The notes beneath the pieces were generated by a model. It saw only the letters and a program-made list of their open reading frames with translations, was not told where the DNA came from and made no database searches. Below are positions 35,597-42,908 of a stretch of 64,000 bases of DNA, piece by piece (the stretch's first letter is position 1; the number at the start of each line of letters is the position of its first letter). Origin of the DNA: Pleomorphochaeta sp. (GTDB lineage: Bacteria > Spirochaetota > Spirochaetia > Sphaerochaetales > Sphaerochaetaceae); assembly GCA_028532815.1 (NCBI GenBank), contig JAQQAS010000053.1, positions 30,242 through 94,241 of the forward strand, in the 5' to 3' direction. A program made the position numbers and the translations under genes.

Positions 35597-35992
35597 GCTT
35601 ATATTTTTTTTTCAAATATTACTAATACTGATTATATTGAAATAAATAATCAAAATACCGACTCCTTGCATGAAGGTTCTCAAATAACTCTAAAAGTCAA
35701 TAAATATGAAAGGAATCCAATAGCTAGTGAAGAATGTATAGCAAAATATGGAACAAATTGTAGAGCTTGTGGAATGAATTTCAAGAAAAATTATGGTGAT
35801 ATTGGAGAGGGATTTATTCATGTTCATCATATAAAACCATTAAATGAAATCAAAGAAGACTGTAAAGTAAATCCTGAAACGGATCTTATTCCTGTATGTC
35901 CTAATTGTCATGCAATGTTACATAGAAAATATGAAGGTAGATATTTAAGTATTGAAGAATTAAAGAAATTATTAAAAAGTATAAATGCATAA
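35597..35992 (+). pseudogene. HNH endonuclease, 5'-truncated remnant
   Basis: The frame is open from 35597 (after a TAG) to the stop at 35990-35992, but no ATG or ribosome site opens it; a TTG at 35666 would give 108 residues. The C-terminal part is a complete HNH domain: VNKYERNPIASEECI, CRAC, HVHHIKPLNEI, LIPVCPNCHAMLHR and SIEELK. This matches the ends of McrA-like restriction nucleases, which normally carry a separate DNA-recognition domain in front. That domain is absent here. A free-standing small HNH protein started at TTG is possible but less likely. Confidence 0.65.
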
Positions 35993-36017
35993 AATAAAAA
36001 TATTTTCCTACAACTCT

Positions 36018-36034
36018 AAGTGTACCAAAATATT
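36018..36034 (+). repeat. 17-bp direct repeat, right copy
   Basis: AAGTGTACCAAAATATT is identical to 33374-33390 and lies 96 bases inside the right island end. Confidence 0.5.
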
Positions 36035-36129
36035 TAAATTTAGCTGTAAATAATAGATAATTGAAGTAATCATAGAAATAAAATGCGCAATTAAACACGT
36101 TAAATGCTGTATGCTAATTTTGAGTTACC

Positions 36130-36187
36130 GAGTTGGAATAAAATAATATAATAAAACTGTTGATAACTTCTTAAATAGTAGGGAGTT
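36130..36187 (+). repeat. attR-like block: degenerate copy of guaA end and terminator
   Basis: GAGTTGGAATAA (36130-36141), 21 bases and ATAACTTCTTAAATAGTAGG with GGAGTT to 36187. The hairpin still pairs (AACTTCTTA against TAGGGAGTT with G-U pairs), so it may still terminate. Confidence 0.6.
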
Positions 36188-36273
36188 GTTTTAATATTTA
36201 ATAAGAATAGTTAATTTTTAGATGTAATAAATTACTATTAGAAATGATTTTGAATTAATATTTGCATAAAAGG

Positions 36274-36302
36274 TTGACATGGCTAACTTTTAATTGTATA
36301 AA
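36274..36302 (+). promoter_or_regulatory. Promoter of the TetR-MATE-ABC operon
   Basis: TTGACA (36274-36279), 17 bp and TATAAA (36297-36302). The start point falls inside the palindrome at 36304-36318. Confidence 0.85.
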
Positions 36303-36303
36303 A

Positions 36304-36318
36304 TATAACAGTGTTATA
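36304..36318 (+). promoter_or_regulatory. TetR operator at +1
   Basis: TATAACAGTGTTATA is a perfect 15-bp palindrome (7+1+7) covering the transcription start, 22 bp before the tetR ATG. Autorepression is the expected function. Confidence 0.78.
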
Positions 36319-36339
36319 AATAGTAAAAAAGGATACACA

Positions 36340-36948
36340 ATGAGTGAATCAACTAGATTGAAAATACTTAAGGTGGCTATTGATGAGTTCTTAGAAAAAG
36401 GCTTTGAAGGGGCCTCCTTGCGAAATATAGCAAAATTGTCCAAAGTATCAACTGGTGCTATTTATGGATATTTTACTAGCAAAAGTGACATATTTGACAC
36501 TTTAGTAAAAGATACTTCTGAAGAACTCTACAAATTAATGGAAATTAATATTCAAGAATTTTTTGAAGGGGATATAGAAAACCAGATCTCTAATTTAGGA
36601 AATAATTCTGAGAATATGATATATCCCCTAATAGATTATATTTATGCTCACTATAATGAATTTTATTTAATATTTTTGAAGTCACAAGGTACTAAATATC
36701 AATATTATATTGAAAGATTTGTAGATTTAGAAATAAAGAATACTATAGTTTTTGTAGACTATTTATTTCAAGCAGGTAAAATAAAAAAACGCCCAACCAA
36801 TACTATTATTGCTATTCTAAGTGAGAATAGTATTTTAGCAATATTTAAGGTTCTCTCTCTTGGTTTACCAATAGAACAAGCAAAAGAACAAGTTGAATAT
36901 ATATCTAATTTTTATTATTCAGGTTGGATTGATATAATTAATCAATAG
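36340..36948 (+). CDS. TetR/AcrR-family regulator
   Basis: This is a 202-residue regulator. The N-terminal helix-turn-helix reads LKVAIDEFLEKGFEGASLRNIAKLSKVSTGAIYGYFTSKSDIFDTL (residues 9-54); the remainder is the helical ligand-binding and dimer domain (YPLIDYIYAHYNEFYLIFLKSQGT). ATG 36340 is chosen because AAAAAGGA (36326-36333) lies six bases before it; the frame upstream is only promoter and operator. It is the first gene before a MATE carrier and a heterodimeric ABC pair, with a short terminator after it. It probably represses all of them and responds to a transported compound. Confidence 0.92.
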   Translation: MSESTRLKILKVAIDEFLEKGFEGASLRNIAKLSKVSTGAIYGYFTSKSDIFDTLVKDTSEELYKLMEINIQEFFEGDIENQISNLGNNSENMIYPLIDYIYAHYNEFYLIFLKSQGTKYQYYIERFVDLEIKNTIVFVDYLFQAGKIKKRPTNTIIAILSENSILAIFKVLSLGLPIEQAKEQVEYISNFYYSGWIDIINQ

Positions 36949-36957
36949 AATAATTAT

Positions 36958-36987
36958 TGATGCGAGAATTAGCATCATATTTTTTTT
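36958..36987 (+). terminator. Short terminator or attenuator after tetR
   Basis: TGATGC (36958-36963) and GCATCA (36972-36977) are followed by eight T residues (36980-36987). The stem is only 6 bp, so read-through into the MATE gene is likely. Confidence 0.65.
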
Positions 36988-36992
36988 AAATT

Positions 36993-37016
36993 TAATGTTA
37001 GAATAAACTAACATTA
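36993..37016 (+). promoter_or_regulatory. Inverted repeat directly before the MATE gene
   Basis: TAATGTTAG (36993-37001) and CTAACATTA (37008-37016) are perfect 9-bp arms with a 6-base centre. They end two bases before the ribosome site GGGAG. It may be an operator or an mRNA hairpin that affects translation of the carrier. Confidence 0.5.
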
Positions 37017-37028
37017 TTGGGAGTGTTT

Positions 37029-38405
37029 ATGAACAATAATAAGAGTCTAATTTTAAATGATAACCTTTGGAAGGTTATGATTAAATTATCTCTGCCTGCT
37101 GTTATAGCTATGATATTGCATGGCCTTAATACGGTTTTTGATGCAATTTTCGTAGGTCGTTTTGTTGGAGAAATTGCTTTAAGCGGAGTTTCGGTAGCAT
37201 ACCCATTGACTCAAATATCGGTGGGTTTTGGGTCTTTGATAGGTGGTGGTGCTGGAGCTTACTTATCCATTGTTATAGGTGAAAATAATAAAGGTGCCCA
37301 GAGAAAAATATTAGGGAATGCCAATTATATGGGGTTGATATGTACTCTTTTCTTGATGGTAGTATTATTTATATTTTCTAAACCTTTAATGGTATTTATG
37401 GGCGGTGAGGGAGAAGCTTTAGCCCTAGGGTTAACTTATTTTAGAATTACTATTTTTGGGACATTATTTTGGGTCTTTGGATTAGCATATAACTTAATAA
37501 TTAGAGCTGAAGGAAAGATGGGTACAGCTGCATTAATAATGGGACTAGGATTAGGATCCAATATAATTATAAACTATTTATTAATGGGGGTTTTTCATTT
37601 CGGAGTGGTTGGTGCGGCTTGGGGGACAAACATAGGAATGTTTGTTTATACTTTATTAGGAGCCATTTATTTAAAAAGTAATAAACCCTCTTTTGAAGCA
37701 AATTTACTCAGCATTTCTAGAGATAGAGATATTATATCCAATATTAAATCTATGGGGCTTCCTTCTTTGATAATGTCTATTATGAGCGTTTTACAAGGAA
37801 TAGTAATTTTAAATTCTATAGGAGTTGTTGGAACAACTTATGATCTAGCCTTTTATGGGGTGAGTTACCGCCTAATGTTATTTATGATGACTCCACTATT
37901 TGCAATAATGAGATCTCTCCAACCGACTGTAGGAATTAACTTTGGGGCAAGACAATATGATAGGGTAATAAAAGCGACTAAAATATTTATTGTATCTGCC
38001 CTCATATTTATTCTGCCTTTATGGTTATTTTTAATGGGAAATCCTCAATGGGTATTATCTCTCATGTTCAAATCTGTCGTAAGCAAAGAAAATATTACAA
38101 ATTTTAGAATTTTTATATCCGTTATCCCCTTGCTTGCAATTACAATGAATGGAATGAGTTATTTCCCCTCTATTAATAAAGGGAAAATAGCTAGCATAGT
38201 TGCAATGCTTAGACAAGTTATTCTTTATATTCCTGCAATGATTTTCTTACCAAGAATTTTTGGAGTTAATTTTGTCTATTTAGGTTCATTTTTATTGGAT
38301 GCATCATTAACGATTGTTGTTCTAGTTTTATTATTAAAATCATTTAAAGATTTAAAAGAAGGTAAGGTCCAAATGCCTATAACTAAAAAAGAAGGTAAAA
38401 TATAA
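37029..38405 (+). CDS. MATE-family efflux transporter
   Basis: This is a 458-residue membrane protein with twelve helices in two related halves. It shows the MATE start WKVMIKLSLPAVIAMILHGLNTVFDAIFVGRFVGEIALSGVS, the GGGAGAYLSIVIG loop and the second-half FGARQYDRVIKATK segment. It exports organic cations or drugs using Na+ or H+. ATG 37029 has GGGAG five bases upstream. It lies in a TetR-regulated operon with a pair of ABC half-transporters, whose first start codon overlaps its stop by one base. A second, distinct MATE gene is at 61902. Confidence 0.93.
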   Translation: MNNNKSLILNDNLWKVMIKLSLPAVIAMILHGLNTVFDAIFVGRFVGEIALSGVSVAYPLTQISVGFGSLIGGGAGAYLSIVIGENNKGAQRKILGNANYMGLICTLFLMVVLFIFSKPLMVFMGGEGEALALGLTYFRITIFGTLFWVFGLAYNLIIRAEGKMGTAALIMGLGLGSNIIINYLLMGVFHFGVVGAAWGTNIGMFVYTLLGAIYLKSNKPSFEANLLSISRDRDIISNIKSMGLPSLIMSIMSVLQGIVILNSIGVVGTTYDLAFYGVSYRLMLFMMTPLFAIMRSLQPTVGINFGARQYDRVIKATKIFIVSALIFILPLWLFLMGNPQWVLSLMFKSVVSKENITNFRIFISVIPLLAITMNGMSYFPSINKGKIASIVAMLRQVILYIPAMIFLPRIFGVNFVYLGSFLLDASLTIVVLVLLLKSFKDLKEGKVQMPITKKEGKI

Positions 38406-40213
38406 TGGCAAAAGAAAAATCATTAGAAAATAAGAATGCAGGATATAAATTTTTATTTAAATATATAAGTAGACACAAATTCTTTTATCTATTATCAATT
38501 GTATTTGCTATATTGAGTGTTGGTTCTTTTATGTTTCAATATTACTCAGTATATAAGTTAACTATCCTATTATTAAATGGTAAGGCAGATGCTTTAATAT
38601 ATTATAGACCCTGGTTAATTACACTTGTAATATCATTAGTTTTATGTGAGTTATTTCACATTTTTTCAACCTCTATTTCTCATATTGCAACTTTTAAAGT
38701 AATTGGAGAGATAAGACTAGAAGTCACTGAGAAATTGGTTAAAGTCCCCATGGGATATGCCCTTTCAAGACCTTTTGGAGTATTGAAGAGTATAATTGTT
38801 GAAAAAGTTGAAAGTGTGGAACCACTATTAGCTCATGCGGTTCCAGAATTGACTAGTAAAACATTGATACCGATAGTCTTAGTTGTATATATTTTTTCTC
38901 TTGATTGGCGAATGGGATTAGCCTCAATGGCTACATTACCTATATCATATATTTTTTTGCTAATCATGATGAAAGATTATAAGCCAAGGTTTGAAGAATA
39001 TACTAATATCAGTAAAAATATGAATGCTAGGGCAGTTGAATACATTAATGGAATTCAAGTAATTAAAGCCTTTGGACGAGCTAAGTCCTCTTATAAGCAA
39101 TATGAAGATGCTGTAGTTTTAAATGCTGAATATGGCGTAAAATGGATGAGAAAAGTAGCTGTTGGGACTTCTGGAATGATGGCCGTCTTACCAGCAATTT
39201 TAATATCTGTACTTCCTATTGGAATTTTATTATGTATTAATGGATCTTTAACTTATGCAACCTTCATTTTAATTGTTATTTTGTCGATGGGTATATTTGG
39301 ACCATTGATGGCAGCTATGAATTTTGTCGATGGGTTGTCAAGTGCAAATTATGTGTTTTCTGATTTAGCAGAAATATATAATTATCCTCCTATAAAAAGG
39401 AATAATAAAAATATATCATTTAAAAATACTGACATTGTAGTTGAAGATTTAAAATTTTCTTATGAGATAAGAAAAAATAAAGATAATATAGAAAGTGAAA
39501 AAATTGAGGTGTTGAAAGGAATTAGTTTGAAAATAAATCCTGGAGATGTAACAGCTTTGGTGGGACCATCTGGATCAGGGAAAAGTACGATAGCCAAACT
39601 AATTGCAGGTTTTTGGGATTGGCAAGAAGGAAGTATTTACTTTAATGGAGTTAATGCTAAAGATATTTCCCTAGATACTCTAAATGCAAATATAGCTTAT
39701 GTTTCACAAGATAATTTCTTATTTAATGAGTCTGTTATGGAGAATATTCGTAAAGGTAATATAAATGCAACAGATAAAGAAGTTATAGAAGCAGCTAAAG
39801 CTTCCGGTTGTCATGAATTTATTATGAATTTAGAAAATAGCTATAGGACTATAGTTGGTAGTGGAGGTGGACATCTATCAGGTGGAGAAAAACAGAGAAT
39901 ATCTATAGCTCGAGCCATGTTGAAAGATGCAGAGATTATTATTCTTGATGAAGCTACAGCTTATAGTGATCCAGAGAATGAAGCTATTGTTCAAGATGCA
40001 GTCTCAAAACTTATAGTTGGAAAGAGCCTTATTGTAATTGCCCATAGATTATCAACAATTACAGATTCTGATCAAATTATAGTAATTAATAATGGTGTGG
40101 TAGAGAATAAAGGTGATCATAAATATCTCATGGATAATTGTGAGCTCTATAAGGATATGTACAATGCTCATATATCTGCGAAAGATGTTCCTATTATTAA
40201 GGAGGAAAAATAG
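38405..40213 (+). CDS. ABC transporter half-subunit, membrane-ATPase fusion (pair 1, first)
   Basis: This is a 602-residue half-transporter: a six-helix exporter-fold membrane domain (residues 20-310), then an ATPase domain with GPSGSGKST, the Q-loop YVSQDNFLF, LSGGEKQR, IIILDEAT and IAHRLS. The membrane part has LLAHAVPE and NARAVEYINGIQVIKAFGR. The first subunit of the second pair at 42909 shares these as LLAHAFPE and SSNIVEYIRGIEVIKIF, so the two are paralogues. Its own heterodimer partner is the next gene. IrtA/YbtP-like importers of siderophores have this architecture, but drug export is equally possible here. Confidence 0.9.
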   Translation: MAKEKSLENKNAGYKFLFKYISRHKFFYLLSIVFAILSVGSFMFQYYSVYKLTILLLNGKADALIYYRPWLITLVISLVLCELFHIFSTSISHIATFKVIGEIRLEVTEKLVKVPMGYALSRPFGVLKSIIVEKVESVEPLLAHAVPELTSKTLIPIVLVVYIFSLDWRMGLASMATLPISYIFLLIMMKDYKPRFEEYTNISKNMNARAVEYINGIQVIKAFGRAKSSYKQYEDAVVLNAEYGVKWMRKVAVGTSGMMAVLPAILISVLPIGILLCINGSLTYATFILIVILSMGIFGPLMAAMNFVDGLSSANYVFSDLAEIYNYPPIKRNNKNISFKNTDIVVEDLKFSYEIRKNKDNIESEKIEVLKGISLKINPGDVTALVGPSGSGKSTIAKLIAGFWDWQEGSIYFNGVNAKDISLDTLNANIAYVSQDNFLFNESVMENIRKGNINATDKEVIEAAKASGCHEFIMNLENSYRTIVGSGGGHLSGGEKQRISIARAMLKDAEIIILDEATAYSDPENEAIVQDAVSKLIVGKSLIVIAHRLSTITDSDQIIVINNGVVENKGDHKYLMDNCELYKDMYNAHISAKDVPIIKEEK

Positions 40214-41955
40214 TGTTTCATATAATAACTCTGTTCTTACAATTACTTGGAAAAAATAATAAGAAAGATTTTAAACTCTCTATTTTTTGGAATTTTATAA
40301 AATCTTTTGGGCTTGGTTTACAATTGTTAGCAATTTTGATAGTTATGAAAGCCATAGCTAATAATAGTTTAGATAAAAATATTGCAATTCAATCTTTTAT
40401 TGTAATGTTATGTAGCATAATTATAACTTACGTTGCAGTATTTTATGGAAGAATATATGATGTGAAATCTAGTTTTAATATGTGTGCTGATAAGAGAAGG
40501 GATATTGGAAATAAACTAAGATATTTACCAATGGGATATTTTAGTAAAAATTCGGTTGGCCATATAACAGCAGTAGCAACTAATACTTTAGATTTATTGC
40601 AAAATGTTGGCTCTATGGTTGTGATGAATTCAGTTTCGGGGATTATTAATGCTACTGTTTTGCTAGCCTTTATCACAGTCTTTGACTATCGCATGGGTTT
40701 AGTAATAGTAGTGACTCTAGGATTGTTTTCTGCATTATCTTTTTTAACTAGAAGGAAAGGCAATAAAGTAGCCCCTAAGAAATTCGAGTCAGACAATAGA
40801 TTAGTAAGTAGTGTGATTCAATACCTTCAAGGATTAAGTGTAATTCGTTCTTTTAATCTAATTAAGGATGCAAATAGCATATTAAAATCTGATATTAAAG
40901 CTTGTGAAAACTTTAGTATAAAGACCGAATTAAAACTCATTCCCTTCATAGCTTTACAGAATTTATCTATATTTCTGGGTTCTTTTATGATGGTTGTTTC
41001 TGCGATTTTCTTGCATTTAATAGGTGAAATGGAAGTTTCAATGACCATAACAATGTTAATAGCTTCATTTATGATGTTTACTGAGATTCAAAATGCCGGA
41101 TTACTTTCCTCTTTAATTTCGTTAGTTAGGGTTGGAATGGCTGAAGTTAAAGCCGTTGTTGAGAGTGAGTCTATGGTTGAAAATGATGTAAACGGGCATA
41201 TGGATAGTTATGATATAAGTGCAAAAAATATAACTTTTAGTTACGATAAAAAAACAATTCTAAAAGATGTATCTTTTGATTTGAAGCAAGGAACAACAAC
41301 AGCCATTGTAGGACCTTCTGGTGGAGGTAAGTCAACTATATGTAATCTTATTCCACGATTCTGGGATGTGGATTCCGGGACCTTAAAAATTGGGGGTATT
41401 AATGTTAAAGATTATAAAGTTGACCATCTATTATCAAATATCAGTATGGTTTTTCAAAATGTATATTTGTTCAATGATACCATAGCTAATAATATTAAAT
41501 TTGCTAAACCTGAGGCAACAATGGATCAAGTCATTAGTGTTGCAAAGAAAGCCTGTGCACATGATTTTATTATGAAACTTGAAAAGGGATATGATACTAT
41601 AGTTGGAGAAGGTGGATACAATATATCAGGTGGTGAAAAACAGAGAATATCTATAGCTAGAGCAATGATAAAAGACGCAAATATTATCATTCTAGATGAA
41701 GCTACAGCCAATGTAGATCCTGAGAATGAGATGTTATTGCAAAAAGCAATTAAAGAGCTGACTCAAAATAAGACTGTTATAATGATTGCGCATCGACTTA
41801 GTACAGTTAGAAATGCTGATAAGATTCTTGTTGTTGAAGATGGACAAATAACTGAAAATGGTACTCACGAAGAATTAATGAAAAATAAAAAAACATATGA
41901 AAAGTTTATAAATATGAGACGACTTTCTGTAGGTTGGAAATTAGGTGTTAAATAA
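40213..41955 (+). CDS. ABC transporter half-subunit, membrane-ATPase fusion (pair 1, second)
   Basis: This is a 580-residue partner of the preceding gene. It starts at GTG 40213, whose first base is the last base of the previous stop, with AAGGAGG as a strong ribosome site. The membrane domain has MGYFSKNSVGHITAVATNTLDLL. The ATPase domain has GPSGGGKST, the Q-loop MVFQNVYLFNDTI, ISGGEKQR, IIILDEATANVDPE and IAHRLST. It is clearly paralogous to the 44647 product; HDFIMKLEKGYDTIVGE is shared almost exactly. Both ATP sites of the pair look intact. It ends the operon at the terminator 41995-42032. Confidence 0.9.
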   Translation: MFHIITLFLQLLGKNNKKDFKLSIFWNFIKSFGLGLQLLAILIVMKAIANNSLDKNIAIQSFIVMLCSIIITYVAVFYGRIYDVKSSFNMCADKRRDIGNKLRYLPMGYFSKNSVGHITAVATNTLDLLQNVGSMVVMNSVSGIINATVLLAFITVFDYRMGLVIVVTLGLFSALSFLTRRKGNKVAPKKFESDNRLVSSVIQYLQGLSVIRSFNLIKDANSILKSDIKACENFSIKTELKLIPFIALQNLSIFLGSFMMVVSAIFLHLIGEMEVSMTITMLIASFMMFTEIQNAGLLSSLISLVRVGMAEVKAVVESESMVENDVNGHMDSYDISAKNITFSYDKKTILKDVSFDLKQGTTTAIVGPSGGGKSTICNLIPRFWDVDSGTLKIGGINVKDYKVDHLLSNISMVFQNVYLFNDTIANNIKFAKPEATMDQVISVAKKACAHDFIMKLEKGYDTIVGEGGYNISGGEKQRISIARAMIKDANIIILDEATANVDPENEMLLQKAIKELTQNKTVIMIAHRLSTVRNADKILVVEDGQITENGTHEELMKNKKTYEKFINMRRLSVGWKLGVK

Positions 41956-41994
41956 ATATTATTAATTCTATTAAATAAATATTAAATTATTTTG

Positions 41995-42032
41995 AAAAGG
42001 TAAAAGTTACAATAATATAACTTTTGCCTTTT
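41995..42032 (+). terminator. Terminator of the TetR-MATE-ABC operon
   Basis: AAAAGGTAAAAGTTA (41995-42009) pairs with TAACTTTTGCCTTTT (42018-42032) around 8 bases, with one G-U pair, and continues as T residues. Confidence 0.94.
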
Positions 42033-42165
42033 TTTATTCAGTTAATATTAAATAATATTAATTGTTTTTGGTTTAACGATTAAAATTTAAGAATATATAT
42101 ATCTGGATTTATTTTTAAGTTATTTTTTTGCAAGAAATTAATATTTAAATATAAGAAAAAGTTAG

Positions 42166-42194
42166 TTGACACTAATATAAATAGATGGTATAAC
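42166..42194 (+). promoter_or_regulatory. Promoter of the second TetR operon
   Basis: TTGACA (42166-42171), 17 bp, TATAAC (42189-42194). The start point near 42201 touches the near-palindrome at 42202-42213. Confidence 0.83.
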
Positions 42195-42201
42195 TTTAAC
42201 A

Positions 42202-42213
42202 GAGTATATGCTC
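42202..42213 (+). promoter_or_regulatory. Possible TetR operator
   Basis: GAGTATATGCTC is a 12-bp dyad matching its reverse complement in 10 positions, at the predicted +1 and just ahead of the ribosome site AAGGA. Confidence 0.4.
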
Positions 42214-42227
42214 GGTAAGGATAAAAA

Positions 42228-42824
42228 ATGAACACTCAACTTAGAATGAACAAAGAGGATAGGAAAAAGCAAATTTGTAATATTGCAAGAAAAATATTTG
42301 TTGAAAAAGGTTTAGAAAATACTACAATGAAAGATATTATGCTTGCTTCAAATATAAGTGTTGGTGGCTTATATCATCATTATAAAAATGTTAATGAGAT
42401 TTTAATTGATACTATAAATTATTCTTATAATTATAAGAATAAGCTTTTTAGTTCAATGCTAAAACAATATCCTAAAAAGAATATTGAAAGTCTTGTTATA
42501 GATTTAACTATAGAATTGTTATTTGATAAATCTGATTATTCAGTGTTGTATGTACTTTTGCTTATTGGCTCAAAGAAGAGTTCAGTTTTAAAACATTATT
42601 ATGAAGATAGAAAAGAAACCAGTACAAAAGAATTTTTAAATTTTCTTGATGATATTTCTAAATACGGGGATGTGAGCTCATTAAGGTGTCTTAGAGATGA
42701 AGCGTTTATTTCTTTCTTTAATTCTATAATGATAGGTAATTATTATAGAAACTCCACAAATAATCTAAATGAGCAAAAACAACTTTATAAAGAATATATT
42801 CGATTTTATATTTCAAAAAATTAA
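42228..42824 (+). CDS. TetR/AcrR-family regulator
   Basis: This is a 198-residue regulator with helix-turn-helix at residues 9-55 (ICNIARKIFVEKGLENTTMKDIMLASNISVGGLYHHYKNVNEIL) and an all-helical effector domain ending in YKEYIRFYISKN. It is related only at fold level to the TetR protein at 36340, and its operator differs. It precedes the second ABC pair and an ECF transporter by 84 bases and probably controls them. The inducer is unknown; by analogy with metal-chelate importers, an iron- or ligand-related signal is possible but not shown. Confidence 0.9.
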   Translation: MNTQLRMNKEDRKKQICNIARKIFVEKGLENTTMKDIMLASNISVGGLYHHYKNVNEILIDTINYSYNYKNKLFSSMLKQYPKKNIESLVIDLTIELLFDKSDYSVLYVLLLIGSKKSSVLKHYYEDRKETSTKEFLNFLDDISKYGDVSSLRCLRDEAFISFFNSIMIGNYYRNSTNNLNEQKQLYKEYIRFYISKN

Positions 42825-42851
42825 ATTTCATTAATTTTGATTATTCAAATA

Positions 42852-42871
42852 CTATAGAACCTAGTCTATAG
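42852..42871 (+). promoter_or_regulatory. CTATAG dyad between tetR and the ABC pair
   Basis: CTATAG (42852-42857) and CTATAG (42866-42871), each self-complementary, are eight bases apart, 37 bases before the ABC start. No promoter is clear, so this may be an operator or a weak hairpin. Confidence 0.3.
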
Positions 42872-42908
42872 CTTATATCGTAGCCACGCCTAAATAAAAG
42901 GAATCTTT

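Larger units (their letters stand above)
33294..36187. mobile_element. Small decayed genomic island at the 3' end of guaA
   Basis: The guaA 3' end GAGTGGGAATAA (33294-33305), followed by a terminator containing ATAACTCCTTACATAGTAGG (from 33319), recurs as GAGTTGGAATAA (36130-36141) and ATAACTTCTTAAATAGTAGG (from 36163), same order and strand. Between the copies lie about 2.8 kb of sparse, very AT-rich DNA with two minus-strand genes of defence or unknown type and a broken HNH gene. The 3' end of guaA is a known attachment site for integrative elements. No integrase remains, so the element is presumably a fixed remnant. Confidence 0.65.
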
